From CAYMRL01 sp964398985 (GTDB taxonomy: Bacteria; Deinococcota; Deinococci; Deinococcales; Trueperaceae), in the NCBI GenBank assembly GCA_964398985.1, contig CAYNOS010000002.1:1-64000 (forward strand): a stretch of 64,000 bases of DNA, in the 5' to 3' direction. This document shows, one piece after another, positions 61,165 to 64,000 of the stretch (the stretch's first letter is position 1; each line of letters begins with the position of its first letter). The notes under the pieces were generated by a model, which was not told the origin of the DNA, searched no databases, and worked only from the letters and a program-made list of their open reading frames with translations. The position numbers and the translations under genes were made by a program.

Positions 61165-62375
61165 GATCGCTCACGCTTCTGACACCCCACTTCGCCCCCG
61201 AATCGAACGCGGGAGCGAAGCGAGCGACGGCGATGGCCGAACTCCTGGTGAGCCGCGGGTGGAAGGTGACCGTGATCACCCAGCTCCCGCACTATCCGGA
61301 CAACCGCTTGCACGATGGGTTCGACAGGGTCTCCCCGTTCGTCGAGGAGTCGGGGCGGCTGAAGGTCGTGCGTCTGCGGCCGTGGATGGTCGCCAAAGGC
61401 AGCCTGCTGCTGCGCATGCTGTCCGAGACGCTCTTCACCGTGCTGGCTGCCCCTCACGTGCTGCGGGCCGGCTCCAGCGTGCTCCTGGCGTCCAGCCCCT
61501 ACATGTTCCTGGGCCCTGCCGGCCTCGCGCTCGCCAGCTTCCAGCGCCGGGCCTTCGCATGGGACGTGCGGGACCTCACCTGGCTATATCCCCGAGCAGC
61601 CGGCAAGCGCACACTGGGCCTAGACCTGTTGCTCGACAAGCTCATGCGGTGGACGGCCAGCAGGTCGCATCTCTTGACCACCGCCACCGAGGGACTGCTC
61701 GACTACTTCGACCACCGTCCGCCAGGCTCGGCCGTCATCCACAACGGAGTGACGCGCGCGGCGTTCGAGGTGCTGTCCGCTCTCCCCGACGCGAGAACGG
61801 CGCCGCAGGAACGGCCTCTGGTCGCTTACGTCGGTCTCTTCGGTTTCAACCATGGGGTCATGACCATCGTCGAGGCGGCCAAGCTGCTCCCTCGGATCGA
61901 CTTCGTGCTGGTAGGCGGAGGACCCGACCGCGATGCACTGGTCGCTGCCGCTCACCAACTCGACAATCTGCGCGTGGAGCCATACCAGCAGTTCGAGTCA
62001 CTGCTGAGCGTCTACGCCGCGGCCGACCTGCTGGTCTCGCACGTTCGGCGCAATCCCATCTTCGAGTGGACCCAACCGGTCAAGCTCTGGGAGTACATGG
62101 CCACCGGCCGTCCCGTCGTCCATGCCGGTCAAGGCGAAGCTGTCGTCCTGCTCGAAGACAATGACATCGCGGTCTGCGTCGAACCCGAGGATCCCGCGGC
62201 CTTGGCTGCCGCGATCGCGTCGTTGCTCCTCGACCCTGAGCGTGCCAGCCACATGGGCAGGCGCGGCCAGCGCTTCGTGCGCGAGCACCGACTGCGAGAG
62301 GACGCGTTGACGGAACTGGAGGTCCGGCTCAGACGACTATCGGACGGGAGCCACCCGGACCGCGACCCAGACTGA
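61161..62375 (+). CDS. Glycosyltransferase family 4 (WbuB-like)
   Basis: 404-aa GT-B enzyme. The start LLTPHFAPESNAGAKRATAM is the family-4 acceptor loop seen in WbuB-like transferases. VIHNGVTRAAF opens the second lobe, which has VGLFGFNHGVMTIVEAAKLL, then FVLVGGGPDRDAL and KLWEYMATGRPVVHAGQG (donor E-x7-E region). It probably adds a sugar to the lipid-linked repeat unit; substrates unknown. ATGA overlap with the preceding gene. Confidence 0.88.
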   Translation: MRSLTLLTPHFAPESNAGAKRATAMAELLVSRGWKVTVITQLPHYPDNRLHDGFDRVSPFVEESGRLKVVRLRPWMVAKGSLLLRMLSETLFTVLAAPHVLRAGSSVLLASSPYMFLGPAGLALASFQRRAFAWDVRDLTWLYPRAAGKRTLGLDLLLDKLMRWTASRSHLLTTATEGLLDYFDHRPPGSAVIHNGVTRAAFEVLSALPDARTAPQERPLVAYVGLFGFNHGVMTIVEAAKLLPRIDFVLVGGGPDRDALVAAAHQLDNLRVEPYQQFESLLSVYAAADLLVSHVRRNPIFEWTQPVKLWEYMATGRPVVHAGQGEAVVLLEDNDIAVCVEPEDPAALAAAIASLLLDPERASHMGRRGQRFVREHRLREDALTELEVRLRRLSDGSHPDRDPD

Positions 62376-62412
62376 GGTAACTGGTCCGGGCCAGTGGCTT
62401 CGCTCCCCACGC

Positions 62413-62418
62413 TAGACT
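62413..62418 (+). promoter_or_regulatory. Leaderless minus-10 box of the last gene
   Basis: TAGACT ends seven bases before the ATG at 62426; no Shine-Dalgarno in the gap. Confidence 0.5.
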
Positions 62419-62425
62419 CTGCGCG

Positions 62426-64000
62426 ATGGCCACCGCCGCTCAAGGGACCTACTGGCACCGCGGGCTGGCCTTCCTTGCTGGCGTCGGGTTCGCGGCGGTC
62501 CCTGCGATAGGGCCGTTCCTGGCGCTGTTGGCGGTCTTCACGGGGCGAATCGCCCCGCAGAGGACGGACCGCTGGTGGTGGATCGCGGCTGCGCTGCTGG
62601 GGGTACCGCACCTCTTGAACGGTGAGCCCCTGGCGGGTCTCGCGGCTGCCTCGCAGATCGTGGCGGCCTGGCTGATCTTCAGGTCGGCCATCGAGGTCCG
62701 CAAGAACCTCGTGAACGCTTCGATTACCGTCTACATCGGTACCGGTCTGGTCGTCGGGCTCGCGATAACACTGCTGCTGGGTTTGCGGCAGTTCGACGGC
62801 TTCAATTGGGAGACGGCCAGGACCGCGCTCGACGCGATCACTTGGCAGGCGCACCCCGCGATCTTCGGTCACAGCATGCTGGTGCTGGCCGGGCTCCTGG
62901 CCGTGGTGGTTCCCAACGCAGGCCTGCGAGCGGTGGCGTTGGCGTTGGGCGCCGTGGGTGTCGTGCTGTCGGGGGCGCGAGAAGCGGTGTTCGCGTGGCT
63001 GCTCATCGCCGTCGGCCTGCGGTTCGTGGGGCGTCGCGGGAGCCGTGGCACCAACCTGGTCGAGTGGGGGCTCATCGTGTTGATGATCCTCGTCGCGAGC
63101 GGGGCCTTCGGGCTGGTGGGGCTCGGACGCAGCGGGTTTCTCACCGAGATCTCCAGTACCTCGCGAACCTCGAACCTGTTCCGCGGCACCGAAGTGGTCG
63201 CGGGCGACTGGTGGTACCCGCTCGGTGTGTCAGCCAACGCCAGCCTGGTGGTCGTGGAGGGGGTGCAACGCACCGGGCTCGCCGTCACCAAGCAGTGGTT
63301 GGAGCCGTGGTCGCGCTTGCAGCAGATCGTGACGCTGCAGCCAGGTGAGACCTACACGCTCAGCGCGGCGTGGCGGCCCAGCGGCGGCGCCACGCCGGGC
63401 TTCGACGGTTGGGGGCAGTCGCCGGGCCTCGCGACGGCCAGTCTGCTCTCGACCTCGACCGCCGACGGAACCCACCGAGCGACCTCATCCGGAGACATCG
63501 TGGTGCTGGTGGCCAGCGCCATCGACATCGGTGACGGCTGGACGCGCGGCTTCGTGAGCTTCCGCCATGCGGGCGAGCGTCCGCTCGTGTGGTACGTCGG
63601 TGTCGTACCGGATAGAGCGCCGGTGGCTGGCGGCACGACCACCTTCGCGGAACTGCAGCTGGCCGCCAGCCCGTCGTTGACTGCCTACCAGCCTGGGCTG
63701 GCGGAGCGCGGCGTGGCCAGCCTAGAGGCTTCGCGCCTACCCATCTGGCGCGACGCGCTCGGCGCCATCGCCGCCCGACCGCTGCTCGGTTGGGGCCCTG
63801 GGGGCCTGCCAGCCGCCATCGCCGATCTGCAACCGAACGTCGAGCGTATCCGGCCGGTCGCAGCTCACGCTCACAGCATGGTGCTCGACGTCGCCGTCAA
63901 GCAGGGACTGATCGGCGTGCTCGGCCTGCTGGCGTTGGTCGGGGTACTGATGCTGCGCGCGGTCCAGCAGCGCGACCGTGCCATGGTGATCGTTCTCGCC
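62426..64000 (+). CDS. O-antigen ligase/polymerase with extracytoplasmic insertion (partial, runs off the window)
   Basis: At least 525 aa and still open at the right edge. Helices lie at about 12-125 and 145-238. A non-hydrophobic, beta-rich segment spans about 240-425 (LEPWSRLQQIVTLQPGETYT, GWTRGFVSFRHAGERPLVWY). Then come the motif RLPIWRDALGAIAARPLLGW, typical of Wzy/WaaL before the active loop, and VAAHAHSMVLDVAVKQGLIG (HAHS 481-484). The upstream helix motif reads AHPAIFGHSM. Same gross design as the gene at 59.1 kb, but the insertion sits after the first His motif, not before it. Start chosen from the minus-10 box spacing. Confidence 0.8.
   Translation, partial: MATAAQGTYWHRGLAFLAGVGFAAVPAIGPFLALLAVFTGRIAPQRTDRWWWIAAALLGVPHLLNGEPLAGLAAASQIVAAWLIFRSAIEVRKNLVNASITVYIGTGLVVGLAITLLLGLRQFDGFNWETARTALDAITWQAHPAIFGHSMLVLAGLLAVVVPNAGLRAVALALGAVGVVLSGAREAVFAWLLIAVGLRFVGRRGSRGTNLVEWGLIVLMILVASGAFGLVGLGRSGFLTEISSTSRTSNLFRGTEVVAGDWWYPLGVSANASLVVVEGVQRTGLAVTKQWLEPWSRLQQIVTLQPGETYTLSAAWRPSGGATPGFDGWGQSPGLATASLLSTSTADGTHRATSSGDIVVLVASAIDIGDGWTRGFVSFRHAGERPLVWYVGVVPDRAPVAGGTTTFAELQLAASPSLTAYQPGLAERGVASLEASRLPIWRDALGAIAARPLLGWGPGGLPAAIADLQPNVERIRPVAAHAHSMVLDVAVKQGLIGVLGLLALVGVLMLRAVQQRDRAMVIVLA

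Overview
The window is GC-rich bacterial chromosome, almost wall-to-wall coding, with many 4-nt ATGA or GTGA gene overlaps. I read it as a member of the Deinococcota, probably near Truepera and probably from a draft or metagenome assembly. The supporting signs are: a Thermus-type homoisocitrate dehydrogenase (lysine made through alpha-aminoadipate), a Thermus EF-G2-type translation GTPase, paired SLH-like surface domains, and TANNNT minus-10 boxes lying 5-10 nt from many start codons with no Shine-Dalgarno (leaderless mRNAs, as described in Deinococcus). The lineage is an inference. A 100-N scaffold gap lies at 9478-9577.

Layout. 1-6.1 kb is housekeeping: sdhC-sdhD-sdhA (sdhA cut by the window edge), a HAD phosphatase, folE, an alanyl-tRNA editing protein, a DUF151 nuclease-like protein and gatB. 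6.2-13 kb is cell surface: a multi-domain lipoprotein, two tandem SLH-collagen-like proteins that share a Cys-bounded double calcium-loop insert, and a TPR protein. 13-21 kb is a first polysaccharide block: ugd-wzc on the minus strand, divergent from a tight TolC-like/epimerase/RmlC-like/SAF-dehydrogenase/rfbF operon that points to a CDP-activated sugar.

21-44 kb is mixed: NYN and GNAT proteins, metK, a hydroxymethylbilane synthase homologue that has lost key catalytic motifs, a subtilase lipoprotein, EF-G2, a CYTH phosphatase/cyclase-like protein, an SDR, glyA, a HAMP protein with no output domain paired with a DUF4388 protein, homoisocitrate dehydrogenase, ftsX followed by an EnvC-like degenerate LytM protein, a class III cyclase/AAA protein, a zincin, a YhcB-like protein, an Amidase_3 cell-wall amidase, a Nudix hydrolase and a second DUF4388-like protein.

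44-64 kb is the main surface-glycan locus: Wzz-like, rmlD-C-B-A (dTDP-L-rhamnose), wbpB-wbpD-wbpE and a wecB/wbpI-type 2-epimerase (a diacetamido-uronic acid branch), a Wzx flippase, two GT4 glycosyltransferases, an ATP-grasp ligase with a GNAT acetyltransferase, a deacetylase, and three O-antigen ligase/polymerase-type proteins. Two of those three carry large extra-membrane insertions. Together the genes encode nucleotide-sugar synthesis, assembly, flipping, polymerisation, chain-length control and probably decoration of one or more surface glycans, next to SLH proteins that would need a secondary wall polymer as anchor.

I saw no tRNA, rRNA, CRISPR array, IS element, attachment site or replication origin. 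No gene-free stretch exceeds about 170 bp apart from the assembly gap.
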